From NCBI GenBank assembly GCA_002340325.1, contig DDLV01000146.1, positions 1 through 13,892 on the forward strand: a stretch of 13,892 nucleotides of DNA, given 5' to 3'. Below, piece after piece: positions 7,983 to 13,793 of this stretch (the stretch's first letter is position 1; each line of letters begins with the position of its first letter). The DNA comes from Glaciecola sp. UBA2563. Its GTDB lineage: Bacteria > Pseudomonadota > Gammaproteobacteria > Enterobacterales > Alteromonadaceae. Made by a program: the position numbers and the translations under genes. The notes beneath the pieces are model-generated. The model ran no database searches and was not told the DNA's origin. It saw only the letters and a list, made by a program, of their open reading frames with translations.

Positions 7983-8260
7983 AATTTGTGCCTTAAATGT
8001 AAATGATTAAATGACGTCTCAACTAAGCGGTTTGTTGCTTCGTTGTACATTCAAGGTATCGGACAGCGGCAGATTTTACGATGAAAAAGCGATACTTCAA
8101 CATTTGGTTAAGACGACTGCGACGAAATGCGGATTCTTGCGACGAAAAAATAGCAATCAACGAAAAATAAATCTTGTTGTGTCACGCAACACTTATCTTA
8201 GATTTTGCCAAATGTGGTATATTGGCTGCTGAACGATTATTTTTATACTGCGCTATCACA
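7983..8260. promoter_or_regulatory. Divergent intergenic region with direct and inverted repeats
   Basis: This 278-bp gap separates the DUF3718 gene from the CadC-like regulator. The 10-mer TGCGACGAAA occurs at 8118-8127 and 8138-8147, exactly 20 bp apart, and a weaker relative containing ACGAAA starts at 8160. An inverted repeat TGTTG (8175-8179) / CAACA (8187-8191) follows. A TATATT hexamer at 8218-8223 is a possible -10 box, which would place the transcript start about 30 bases before the TTG at 8261; no good -35 box is visible. OmpR/CadC-type DNA-binding domains commonly bind direct repeats about one or two helical turns apart, so these repeats are candidate sites for the adjacent regulator. 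Confidence 0.45.
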
Positions 8261-9823
8261 TTGCTATATTCCCTTGTTGACCTGCACATTGACACTGACA
8301 CAGAAACCGTATTTCGCGGCTCAGAGCGAATTGATATAAGCGGTTTAAATTTTAAATTACTCAAGTATTTTTTAGAAAAAGGACTAGAAACCGTCTCTTT
8401 TGATGAGCTCATTGAAGGCGTATGGTCACCCACAGTAGTGAACAACGAAACGGTTACTCAACGAGTGAGACTACTGCGTGTTGCGCTTAATGATTCCCAT
8501 AAAAAACCAAAATACATCCGATCAGTAAGAGGCGTTGGGTATCAACTTTGTACCTCTCCAACGCTACCGACAGCGAAAATTCTCAAACATCAGAACGCAA
8601 CAAAGCACTTTGGTGCTCGCTTGTTAGCGCCAATCATCGCCTTTGTCGCCACAATAACGCTCATCGCAATTATGCAAACTGTAACCAAAGAGAGGACCAC
8701 TCAAGCAAGCGTAAACGTATATGAAAAAGCGTTAGACAGGGCCTCATACTTTTTAAACATTGGGCAATTAGATGACATTGATAGAGCTGTAGCATTGCTC
8801 AAAGAATTCCAAACGGAAGGTAAATCAGATGTTCGTTGGTTAATTCTTAAAAGCAGAGCGCTTAGCGCCCAAGTATGCAGGGCTGGCGCGGATTATAAGC
8901 AATTAGACACTGCAAAAGAATATGCTCAACTTGCGTTGTACCATGTTCCGCGAAGTATTCCCGCACAACATGCTTTAGCATACTCCTACGACTGCGCTGG
9001 AAAGATTGATGACGCCATAAATGCTTATCGAGATGCCATCGCTTGGGATGAAGAGAAACAATACGTTGGAATTCGAAGCTCGCTCGCGTATTTGATAGGC
9101 GAAACGGGGAGGCTAGCAGAGTCTTTAGCATTGAATTACGACATCTATCACAGCAGTGTTTATGCTAATAAAGAAGACTTTGCAGCGCTTCAATTAGCCC
9201 GAAATTATGCGCTACTGCAATACAACGATTTAGCTGAATACTATTACGCATTGAGCTTTACGTTATATCCTGAAAATGTTTTTTCAAATGCAGCTTATCC
9301 CAGGTTTTTGTTTTCAATCGGAAAACATAAAGCAGCCGAAGAAGCTTTACAGGTTGCATTATCAAGACCAAAACATGCAGATTTGTACACAGTCAAGGCG
9401 GAATTACACCTTGAATATGGAAATTCAGAAGCGGCGTTAAACGCAATACGCAAAGCCCTTTCATTCAAACAAAGCTATGCACCTTTTAAAACCCTCGAAT
9501 CAGTTATAAATTCTGATCAAAACCAAGCACTACTACAACGTCGACGAGAAGACTTAATTGGAGCGGCAAACGACCCTTTCTCTCTTCTAGAGCTCGCGTT
9601 GATTGACGTTTCTTTAGGTAACAAAGAATCTGCCTCTGAGGCACTGCATCTCGCTATACAACGCGGTTATTTGGACATCGCGTATTTGCGAGAATCCAAT
9701 ATTTACGAGCCTTTGAGAACGTTAGATGCGTTTCCAAATTTGGCTAATGCCATTCAAAATATAGTCGCGGTTCAAAGGGCCTACATACCTAATAAGCAAA
9801 CAACACTAGCACGTAAAGAATAG
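8261..9823 (+). CDS. CadC-like membrane-anchored winged-helix regulator with TPR-like periplasmic domain
   Basis: The N-terminal 98 or so residues form an OmpR/PhoB-type winged helix, including LKYFLEKGLETVSFDELIEG, VTQRVRLLRVALND and the family hallmark YIRSVRGVGYQL. One membrane helix follows (near LLAPIIAFVATITLIAIMQ). The remainder of about 350 residues is helical with TPR-like repeats, for example AQHALAYSYDCAGKIDDAI and AELHLEYGNSEAALNAI, and would lie in the periplasm. This is the ToxR/CadC layout, which carries an external signal to a promoter without phosphorylation. Start choice: the open frame extends back to a TTG at 8174, but the first in-frame ATG lies beyond the DNA-binding domain. 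TTG at 8261 gives a domain-matched N-terminus of 520 residues; TTG at 8222 is the alternative. No clear ribosome site supports any of them. It converges on the serine hydrolase gene. Confidence 0.85.
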   Translation: MLYSLVDLHIDTDTETVFRGSERIDISGLNFKLLKYFLEKGLETVSFDELIEGVWSPTVVNNETVTQRVRLLRVALNDSHKKPKYIRSVRGVGYQLCTSPTLPTAKILKHQNATKHFGARLLAPIIAFVATITLIAIMQTVTKERTTQASVNVYEKALDRASYFLNIGQLDDIDRAVALLKEFQTEGKSDVRWLILKSRALSAQVCRAGADYKQLDTAKEYAQLALYHVPRSIPAQHALAYSYDCAGKIDDAINAYRDAIAWDEEKQYVGIRSSLAYLIGETGRLAESLALNYDIYHSSVYANKEDFAALQLARNYALLQYNDLAEYYYALSFTLYPENVFSNAAYPRFLFSIGKHKAAEEALQVALSRPKHADLYTVKAELHLEYGNSEAALNAIRKALSFKQSYAPFKTLESVINSDQNQALLQRRREDLIGAANDPFSLLELALIDVSLGNKESASEALHLAIQRGYLDIAYLRESNIYEPLRTLDAFPNLANAIQNIVAVQRAYIPNKQTTLARKE

Positions 9824-9849
9824 TCGACTTTTATAACGGCTGTGTCACG

Positions 9850-10923
9850 TTACTCAAGTGATGCCAAGACAATTTCTTGAAAGAGTTTTTGGCTTCTTGA
9901 ATGACCATATCGCGTGTTGTAATTCGTCGAGGTAATCACAGACACCAGCGCTAACTGTGGAATTACAATGACATAGTTACCGCCGTTTCCAGACATTGAC
10001 CACGCTCTGATTTCTTCTCCCATATAGGTGTATGGCATTTGCCAAATTTGATAGCCATAGCCGTGCCTATCTCTTGGTTGTGCGTGCACTGTTAACATCT
10101 TTTCAACCCAATCTTTGGAAATTACTTGCTGCTCCTCATACGTACCTTCGTTAAGCAATAAACGCCCTAGGCGTAGCAGTGAACGGCTCGCAAATCCTGT
10201 ACCACCTGCCATAGAAACTTCACCCGTAGGCGTATACTGCCACTCAACATTATTTATGCCTAATGGCCGCAGCAACATTTCTTCAGCAAATGAATCAAGG
10301 CTGCGAGAGGTTAAACGCTCAATGGCGATTCCCAAAAGGACAGATTGCGCCGTACAGTACGAAAAAGCGCGACCATACGGAGAATCTTCGGGCTTAGATA
10401 CCCAATTTGGAAAACCTCTCACCGGCAGTTTCAGGGTAAATTTTGCCCAATCCTCAATAATATACATACGCTCCTCATGCCCTCGAGAAAACATATTCTG
10501 ATCGTCACACTCTAACATTGAGCTCATGGTCAACATGTCTTCATAGGTAATCGTGCGTTTTCGCTTGTCAATTTTGTTCAAATCAATCTTATCTTTGAAC
10601 TCGTCAAATATCGTGCTTCGCTCGGACTTAAGGTGGCCGTTATCGATAGCAATGCCCAATAGCATTGCCACTAGTGTTTTGGTAAGTGAACGTGTGTTAT
10701 GAAGTGTTTCTTTACTTGTACCTTCGTAATACTGCTCAAACAGCATCTCTCCATTACGCCATACAAGCAAACTTGTGATCCCTTGATAGTCCTCTACCTG
10801 TTTTTCAATATTAAAATGTTCGAGCGGGTTGGTAGGTTCAGCTACCTTATCCAATACGTTGGTTTCAGATGCTGCTAAAACCGTTGAAAATATGAAACAG
10901 AAAATCAAAATGTAATAATGCAT
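9850..10923 (-). CDS. Exported serine hydrolase, beta-lactamase class C / EstB superfamily
   Basis: This 357-residue protein starts with a hydrophobic signal peptide (MHYYILIFCFIFSTVLAASE) and continues as a beta-lactamase-fold hydrolase. The nucleophile motif is Ser79-Leu-Thr-Lys82. The likely second motif is Tyr189-Cys-Thr, where classical class C enzymes have Tyr-x-Asn. The third is SGNGGN at 311-316, in place of Lys-Thr-Gly. This pattern fits esterases and peptidases of the '6-aminohexanoate-dimer hydrolase / CubicO-like' branch better than true antibiotic-degrading AmpC, so I do not call it a resistance gene. Substrate unknown. Start choice: ATG at 10923 has AGGA about seven bases before it. 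The frame extends to a GTG at 10962, but that lies upstream of the probable -10 box and spoils the signal peptide. Its 3' end faces the regulator gene 26 bp away. Confidence 0.9.
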   Translation of the reverse strand: MHYYILIFCFIFSTVLAASETNVLDKVAEPTNPLEHFNIEKQVEDYQGITSLLVWRNGEMLFEQYYEGTSKETLHNTRSLTKTLVAMLLGIAIDNGHLKSERSTIFDEFKDKIDLNKIDKRKRTITYEDMLTMSSMLECDDQNMFSRGHEERMYIIEDWAKFTLKLPVRGFPNWVSKPEDSPYGRAFSYCTAQSVLLGIAIERLTSRSLDSFAEEMLLRPLGINNVEWQYTPTGEVSMAGGTGFASRSLLRLGRLLLNEGTYEEQQVISKDWVEKMLTVHAQPRDRHGYGYQIWQMPYTYMGEEIRAWSMSGNGGNYVIVIPQLALVSVITSTNYNTRYGHSRSQKLFQEIVLASLE

Positions 10924-10948
10924 ATTAAGTCCTGTGAAATTTGATTGT

Positions 10949-11006
10949 TTTATACTATGCACAATCGATTAATGAAGTTGATGAAATAATAATGAAGAAA
11001 AATGAA
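10949..11006 (-). promoter_or_regulatory. Probable hydrolase promoter with four phased TTCAT repeats
   Basis: On the minus strand TATAAA (10949-10954) is a good -10 box at suitable distance from the ATG at 10923. Seventeen bases further upstream, where the -35 box should be, is CTTCAT (10972-10977), a poor -35. TTCAT recurs there and upstream, seen on the plus strand as ATGAA starting at 10972, 10981, 10992 and 11002. Steps are 9, 11 and 10 bp, about one helical turn each. A weak -35 replaced by helically phased direct repeats is typical of promoters switched on by OmpR/PhoB-fold activators. The convergent neighbour encodes a protein of that fold; the link is inferred. Confidence 0.45.
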
Positions 11007-11413
11007 GTAAATATAATCAATGACTTATACGTCATTTATTGAAAGTGTATTGAATAACATTTCTATCCCTGATACTTTTCGTATAAGGTCTACCAGCTAA
11101 CAAAACAGCCAGACCAAAAGGCGTCACAGCGGCGCCTTCCCTTTTCTACTCCTCCACTTTTTAAAACCGAACAGACATCTAAAATCCTTTTTTTACTTAG
11201 GATAAACGTCTATCAAAGCCATTTTCACTTTCACACCTTGACAAAAATGACATTATCAGTGCCATTAATGACTCTAAACCACCCGAGAAACCAACACTTT
11301 TCAAAAAAATTAACTGTATTCTTATATAAATTCAATAAGTTATAGAAAAAATATTTATGGTACACCTCTTGAATATGCCTATGCATAGAACACATTAAAG
11401 AGAGGAAGATAAA
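11007..11413. other. Non-coding region with small hairpins before the 41-residue gene
   Basis: No gene is supported here. A small inverted repeat AATGAC (11019-11024) / GTCATT (11031-11036) and a stem AAGGCG (11118-11123) / CGCCTT (11133-11138) are visible. The second is followed by T-rich sequence on both strands (CCCTTTTCT on plus, CGCCTTTT on minus) and could be a weak terminator, but no gene obviously ends into it. A TTGACA hexamer at 11238-11243 lacks a good -10 at 16-18 bp. AT-rich sequence at 11310-11400 may hold the promoter of the small gene. Confidence 0.35.
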
Positions 11414-11539
11414 ATGAACACAAATACTCATACACCAGAAACATTCAATGTTTGGCAACTACTACTAAACATATTAGTACTCGTTGGTTTTTCGCTGTCT
11501 CCGTATCTGGCGTATATAATAAAAATTATAGTGGCATAG
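11414..11539 (+). CDS. Small membrane protein, 41 residues, function unknown
   Basis: This frame begins with ATG at 11414 and ends with TAG at 11537-11539. A strong ribosome-binding sequence AGAGAGGAAG precedes it at 11399-11408, with a five-base spacer. The product has a polar N-terminus (MNTNTHTPETFN), then a hydrophobic stretch beginning WQLLLNILVLVGFSL and continuing through PYLAYIIKII to the end, consistent with one membrane helix, or two short ones broken at Ser-Pro. I do not recognise a family. It stands alone on the plus strand between the hydrolase and the palindromic repeat. An AT-rich inverted repeat (ATCAAA 11542-11547 / TTTGAT 11549-11554) follows the stop within three bases. The ribosome site plus hydrophobic composition make it more credible than a chance frame, but homologues would be needed to confirm it. 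Confidence 0.6.
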   Translation: MNTNTHTPETFNVWQLLLNILVLVGFSLSPYLAYIIKIIVA

Positions 11540-11559
11540 AGATCAAAATTTGATACTGG

Positions 11560-11580
11560 AACTCCAATTTAAATTGAGTT
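11560..11580. repeat. AT-rich inverted repeat after the small membrane-protein gene
   Basis: AACTCcAATTT (11560-11570) and AAATTGAGTT (11571-11580) are reverse complements apart from one unpaired C. It lies 20 bp beyond the stop of the 41-residue gene. No T run follows at once, though GATTTTTCAA occurs about ten bases later, so it may be a weak terminator. Low confidence in function; the symmetry is directly visible. Confidence 0.35.
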
Positions 11581-11642
11581 ATTACAGCCCGATTTTTCAA
11601 TAGAACGATTATTCTTCATATTAAACCAGTCCGATCACAAGT

Positions 11643-11789
11643 TAATGCTGCTCGTTTAAGCGATGAAGCGTAAAAGCGGAGGCATGTTTGCATTTGACGC
11701 GCTCGCCCGAGCGAACAAGGATGTTGAAGAGCGTCTTTTAAATGTGAATATGACCGCAGCTAGCTGCATCGCTTAAACGAGCAGCATTA
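11643..11789. repeat. Complete 147-bp palindromic dispersed element (MITE/REP-like)
   Basis: The outer arms are exact 23-bp reverse complements: 11643-11665 begins TAATGCTGCTCG and 11767-11789 ends CGAGCAGCATTA. Inside, the arms continue as an imperfect hairpin (GCATGTTTGCAT on the left against the ATGTGAATATG region on the right, and GACGCGCTC against GAGCGTC). The centre has its own small hairpin CGCTCG-CC-CGAGCG (11700-11713). A second, partial copy opens the window at 1-67 with about 88% identity. No transposase is encoded. Terminal TA at both ends would fit a Tc/mariner-like (IS630) target duplication, so a non-autonomous miniature transposon is plausible; an extragenic palindromic repeat family is the alternative. 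Confidence 0.8.
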
Positions 11790-11826
11790 CCTTTTCAGCA
11801 GGATAATATTTTACCCAGTCGACCAT

Positions 11827-12423
11827 TCAGTTTTCTAATTCTTTAGTTAGGGTAAACGCGCCACGTATATCGTTAAGCGTAAATCCAGTTGCGTTATCGT
11901 TAGGATAGTTCGATTGGATGGTATCTAAAAGACTTGCATCTACTTGTTCGCCATGACAAGCAAGGCAGACTTGTGCGGTCGGGATAGCTTTCATAAATCG
12001 ATACTGCACTTGTGTTTTAGTAGATGCTGTTAAGGTATCTGGACTATCGCCGGCTTTAAACCTTGCGTCAAAATCGGTCAACACTGATGCTTCCCATTCG
12101 TCAGGTACATTCGATGCATTTCGCACTTTTAAGCTTGTTCTGCCAATACTCCAACCGTCCCTAGATAGCTCATCAGCGATACTTGGCGCTTCAGTTTTAC
12201 AAACCTCAACAGCAGCATGGTAACCTTTTTCCTTAATTGTACTCACCAATGTTTGTTTTAACGCTTGTCCAAACTGCTTAACTTTTTGTTGAGCCTCTAT
12301 TTTATATATTTCACCATTGAGGGGTTTCTGCTCAATTTCTTGGTCATTACTGGCAAATGCAGACATGCAAAATAAACTCAGTGCTACTGGGGTTACTACT
12401 TGGATGTAATGCCTTGATGTCAT
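11827..12423 (-). CDS. DUF3365 (Tll0287-like) single-haem periplasmic protein
   Basis: This 198-residue protein has a Sec signal peptide (MTSRHYIQVVTPVALSLFCM, cleavage probably after SAFA at residue 24) and a DUF3365 domain. Typical features are Cys75 in VEVCKTEAPSIA, the family block GWSIGRTSLKVRN, and a single c-type haem site CLACH at 143-147. Members of this family bind one haem in a PAS-like fold and act as periplasmic or membrane-attached haem sensors or electron carriers; a specific role is unknown. Start choice: ATG at 12423 has AAGGAA close before it and begins the signal peptide. The frame extends upstream to 12531, overlapping the preceding gene, but that would bury the signal sequence. 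It lies 64 bp after the AhpD-like gene and is probably co-transcribed with it. The palindromic repeat follows 37 bp downstream. Confidence 0.88.
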   Translation of the reverse strand: MTSRHYIQVVTPVALSLFCMSAFASNDQEIEQKPLNGEIYKIEAQQKVKQFGQALKQTLVSTIKEKGYHAAVEVCKTEAPSIADELSRDGWSIGRTSLKVRNASNVPDEWEASVLTDFDARFKAGDSPDTLTASTKTQVQYRFMKAIPTAQVCLACHGEQVDASLLDTIQSNYPNDNATGFTLNDIRGAFTLTKELEN

Positions 12424-12487
12424 ATTAATTTCCTTATCAATCGAGTTATAAAAAGTGAGTTGATCTTTCCTGTACAAATTTTGCGCA

Positions 12488-12829
12488 TTAACCAGAAAAC
12501 TGCTCGTAAGCCACCATTGCATCCGCCGCATACATTAATGATGGACCACCGCCCATATATATTGCCATTGCGAGCGTTTCTTCGACTTCCTGCTTCGTTG
12601 CACCGAGTTCCACAAGCGCCTTAACGTGAAAGCCTATACATCCATCACACCGCGTTGATACACCAATCGCCAGCGCAATGAGTTCTTTTGTCTTCTTATC
12701 CAATACACCATCAGCAGTTGCTGCTTGCGCCATTGCAGAAAAGCCTTGCATAGTGTCACTGATGTTTGGCCGTAGTGATTTGAGACTGTTAGAAATCCTT
12801 GCGGTGATATCGGGATAAGACTTACTCAT
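12488..12829 (-). CDS. AhpD-like carboxymuconolactone decarboxylase family protein
   Basis: This 113-residue cytoplasmic protein belongs to the CMD/AhpD family. It carries the AhpD-type redox motif: Glu49, then Cys61-Asp-Gly-Cys64, then His68 (RCDGCIGFH). The C-terminal part has the usual EETLAMAIYMGGGPSLMYA helix. Such small CxxC members are usually oligomeric thiol-disulfide or peroxidase-type enzymes; many paralogues lack known substrates, so 'alkylhydroperoxidase' would be over-precise. The two cysteines rule out a simple decarboxylase reading. The start ATG at 12829 is preceded by AAGGAAG. It is first in a leftward pair with the haem protein and is divergent from the YgaV-like repressor, which probably controls it through the shared operator. 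Confidence 0.92.
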   Translation of the reverse strand: MSKSYPDITARISNSLKSLRPNISDTMQGFSAMAQAATADGVLDKKTKELIALAIGVSTRCDGCIGFHVKALVELGATKQEVEETLAMAIYMGGGPSLMYAADAMVAYEQFSG

Positions 12830-12852
12830 GGTACTTCCTTATTGGTTTATTG

Positions 12853-12868
12853 CTTGTATGAATACAAG
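12853..12868. promoter_or_regulatory. Palindrome CTTGTAT-GA-ATACAAG in the divergent promoter region
   Basis: The two 7-bp arms are exact reverse complements with a two-base centre. It lies within the probable leader of the AhpD-like gene and four bases before the -35 box of the rightward promoter. It could be a second operator, for a different regulator, since its sequence differs from the TATTAG palindrome nearby. It could also form a small mRNA hairpin in the leftward transcript. Confidence 0.45.
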
Positions 12869-12872
12869 TAGG

Positions 12873-12901
12873 TTGACGATGATTAAAAGTCATTATATAT
12901 T
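12873..12901 (+). promoter_or_regulatory. Sigma-70-type promoter of the ygaV-ygaP operon
   Basis: TTGACG at 12873-12878 and TATATT at 12896-12901 are separated by 17 bp, close to the consensus. Transcription would begin near 12908, giving a leader of about 24 bases before the ATG at 12932, which has no strong ribosome site. The -10 box overlaps the left arm of the palindrome at 12898-12915, as expected for a repressed promoter. Confidence 0.65.
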
Positions 12902-12924
12902 AGCCTTATCTAATACATAGTCAA
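12897..12924 (-). promoter_or_regulatory. Leftward promoter of the AhpD-like/haem protein operon
   Basis: On the minus strand TTGACT (12919-12924) and TAATAT (12897-12902) are spaced by 16 bp. A TATAAT just downstream offers an alternative -10 but at poor distance. The palindrome at 12898-12915 fills the spacer and covers the -10 box, so a protein bound there would block this promoter as well as the opposite one. Confidence 0.5.
12898..12915. promoter_or_regulatory. Candidate operator for the YgaV/BigR-like repressor
   Basis: TATTAG (12898-12903) and CTAATA (12910-12915) are perfect reverse complements with a 6-bp centre, and weaker symmetry extends outward. AT-rich interrupted palindromes next to the gene are typical ArsR-family operators. 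The site overlaps the -10 boxes of both divergent promoters and lies 17 bp from the repressor's own start codon, so autoregulation and shared control are likely. Binding itself is inferred. Confidence 0.6.
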
Positions 12925-12931
12925 GCGCTTT

Positions 12932-13240
12932 ATGTTCACAGATCAGGATAGAACAAAACTGGCAGTTAACGCCGAAAAGGCCGAGACACTGTTAAAGCTG
13001 ATTGCAAATAAGCAGAGATTAATGCTTTTGTGCAGCCTTATCGATGGTGAGAAGAGTGTGAGTGAGCTTGAAGAAAAGGTTGAAATAAGCCAGTCTGCGC
13101 TGTCTCAGCATCTAGCAAAGCTCAGGGCGTCCAACGTTGTTGATTTCCGCAAAGAAGGTAAGAACGTTGTTTACAAGATAGTAAGTGTAGAAGCGACAGC
13201 ATTACTATCGACGCTATATTTAATATTCTGCAAAGATTAA
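12932..13240 (+). CDS. ygaV: ArsR-family persulfide-type repressor (YgaV/BigR/SqrR-like)
   Basis: This 102-residue winged-helix dimer resembles E. coli YgaV and the BigR/SqrR group. The recognition region is SQSALSQHLAKLRASNVV (53-70), followed by the wing FRKEGKNVVYKI. Cys34 (LLCSLIDG) and Cys100 (IFCKD) are 66 residues apart, the same spacing as the two sensor cysteines of BigR and SqrR, which form a polysulfide bridge on exposure to persulfides and then release DNA. The metal-binding ELCVCDL motif of ArsR/SmtB is absent. It is followed after 31 bp by a YgaP-type rhodanese, the same pair as E. coli ygaV-ygaP. The start at 12932 lacks a strong ribosome site, but no other start exists before Met31. 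Sulfide/persulfide sensing is inferred from the cysteines and context. Confidence 0.9.
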   Translation: MFTDQDRTKLAVNAEKAETLLKLIANKQRLMLLCSLIDGEKSVSELEEKVEISQSALSQHLAKLRASNVVDFRKEGKNVVYKIVSVEATALLSTLYLIFCKD

Positions 13241-13271
13241 TTTAGAAAATTCTAATATAAAGAGAGAAGTA

Positions 13272-13793
13272 ATGTCTATTTCGAATATAAGTGTACAACA
13301 ACTCAAAGAGTGGATTGATAATGATGAAGTTCAGCTTGTTGATGTCAGAGAAAAAATTGAAAATGATGCGTTTCATATACAAGATTCCGCTCATTTGCCA
13401 CTTGGCTCAATCACACGTGACCAGTTACCAAAAACAAATAAGAAGATTGTCATCTATTGTTTAAAAGGACTTCGCGGGCAAAAAGCTTGCGAAAAAGTCG
13501 CATCTACCGATGCCGAATTAGAGATTTACAACCTCATTGGTGGAATCGATGCTTGGCGCTCAGCAGGACTCCCAGTAAAAGAATCAGAAAAAAAACACTT
13601 CCCATTGGATAGACAAGTTCAAATTACGATTGGCAGCTTTGTATTGCTTGGTGCACTTGGAAGTGTTTTGGTCAACCCCGCGTTGGTCTGGGTAGCGGCA
13701 TTCTTTGGTGCTGGATTACTGTTTGCTGGTTTATCAGGGACCTGTGGACTTGCAGTACTAATTGCAAGAATGCCATGGAATAAAACTGCGTAA
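13272..13793 (+). CDS. ygaP: Membrane-anchored rhodanese (YgaP-like)
   Basis: This 173-residue protein has a cytoplasmic rhodanese domain (about 1-105) and a C-terminal membrane hairpin (DUF2892-like, about 113-165), ending MPWNKTA like E. coli YgaP (MPWNQRA). The catalytic cysteine is Cys63 in IYCLKGLRGQKA, the same number as in YgaP, and Cys158 in LSGTCGLA also matches a YgaP cysteine. The two membrane segments are near ITIGSFVLLGALGSVLV and LVWVAAFFGAGLLFAGL. Rhodaneses move sulfane sulfur from thiosulfate or persulfides to thiol or cyanide acceptors. The gene is preceded by AGAGAG and forms an operon with the repressor, suggesting a persulfide-handling role. The 99 bases after it hold no clear terminator. 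Confidence 0.93.
   Translation: MSISNISVQQLKEWIDNDEVQLVDVREKIENDAFHIQDSAHLPLGSITRDQLPKTNKKIVIYCLKGLRGQKACEKVASTDAELEIYNLIGGIDAWRSAGLPVKESEKKHFPLDRQVQITIGSFVLLGALGSVLVNPALVWVAAFFGAGLLFAGLSGTCGLAVLIARMPWNKTA

Noticed and set aside
8011..8232. 73-codon plus-strand frame before the CadC-like gene
   Set aside because: It is in a different frame from the regulator, lacks a ribosome site, resembles nothing I know, and covers the repeats and possible promoter of the divergent region.
9824..9849. Terminator between the converging CadC-like and hydrolase genes
   Set aside because: The 26-bp gap shows no clear hairpin.
9850..10923. AmpC-type antibiotic-resistance beta-lactamase
   Set aside because: The Tyr-x-Asn and Lys-Thr-Gly motifs needed for that call are not present; only the superfamily can be supported.
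11231..11458. 75-codon minus-strand frame overlapping the small membrane-protein gene
   Set aside because: It has no ribosome site and an unusual Cys/Phe/His-rich composition typical of AT-rich antisense frames; the opposite-strand frame at 11414 is better supported.
11643..11789. Integron attC site
   Set aside because: The size and imperfect palindrome resemble attC, but the ends lack the RYYYAAC and GTTRRRY core sites, and the flanking genes form operons with their own promoters rather than cassettes.
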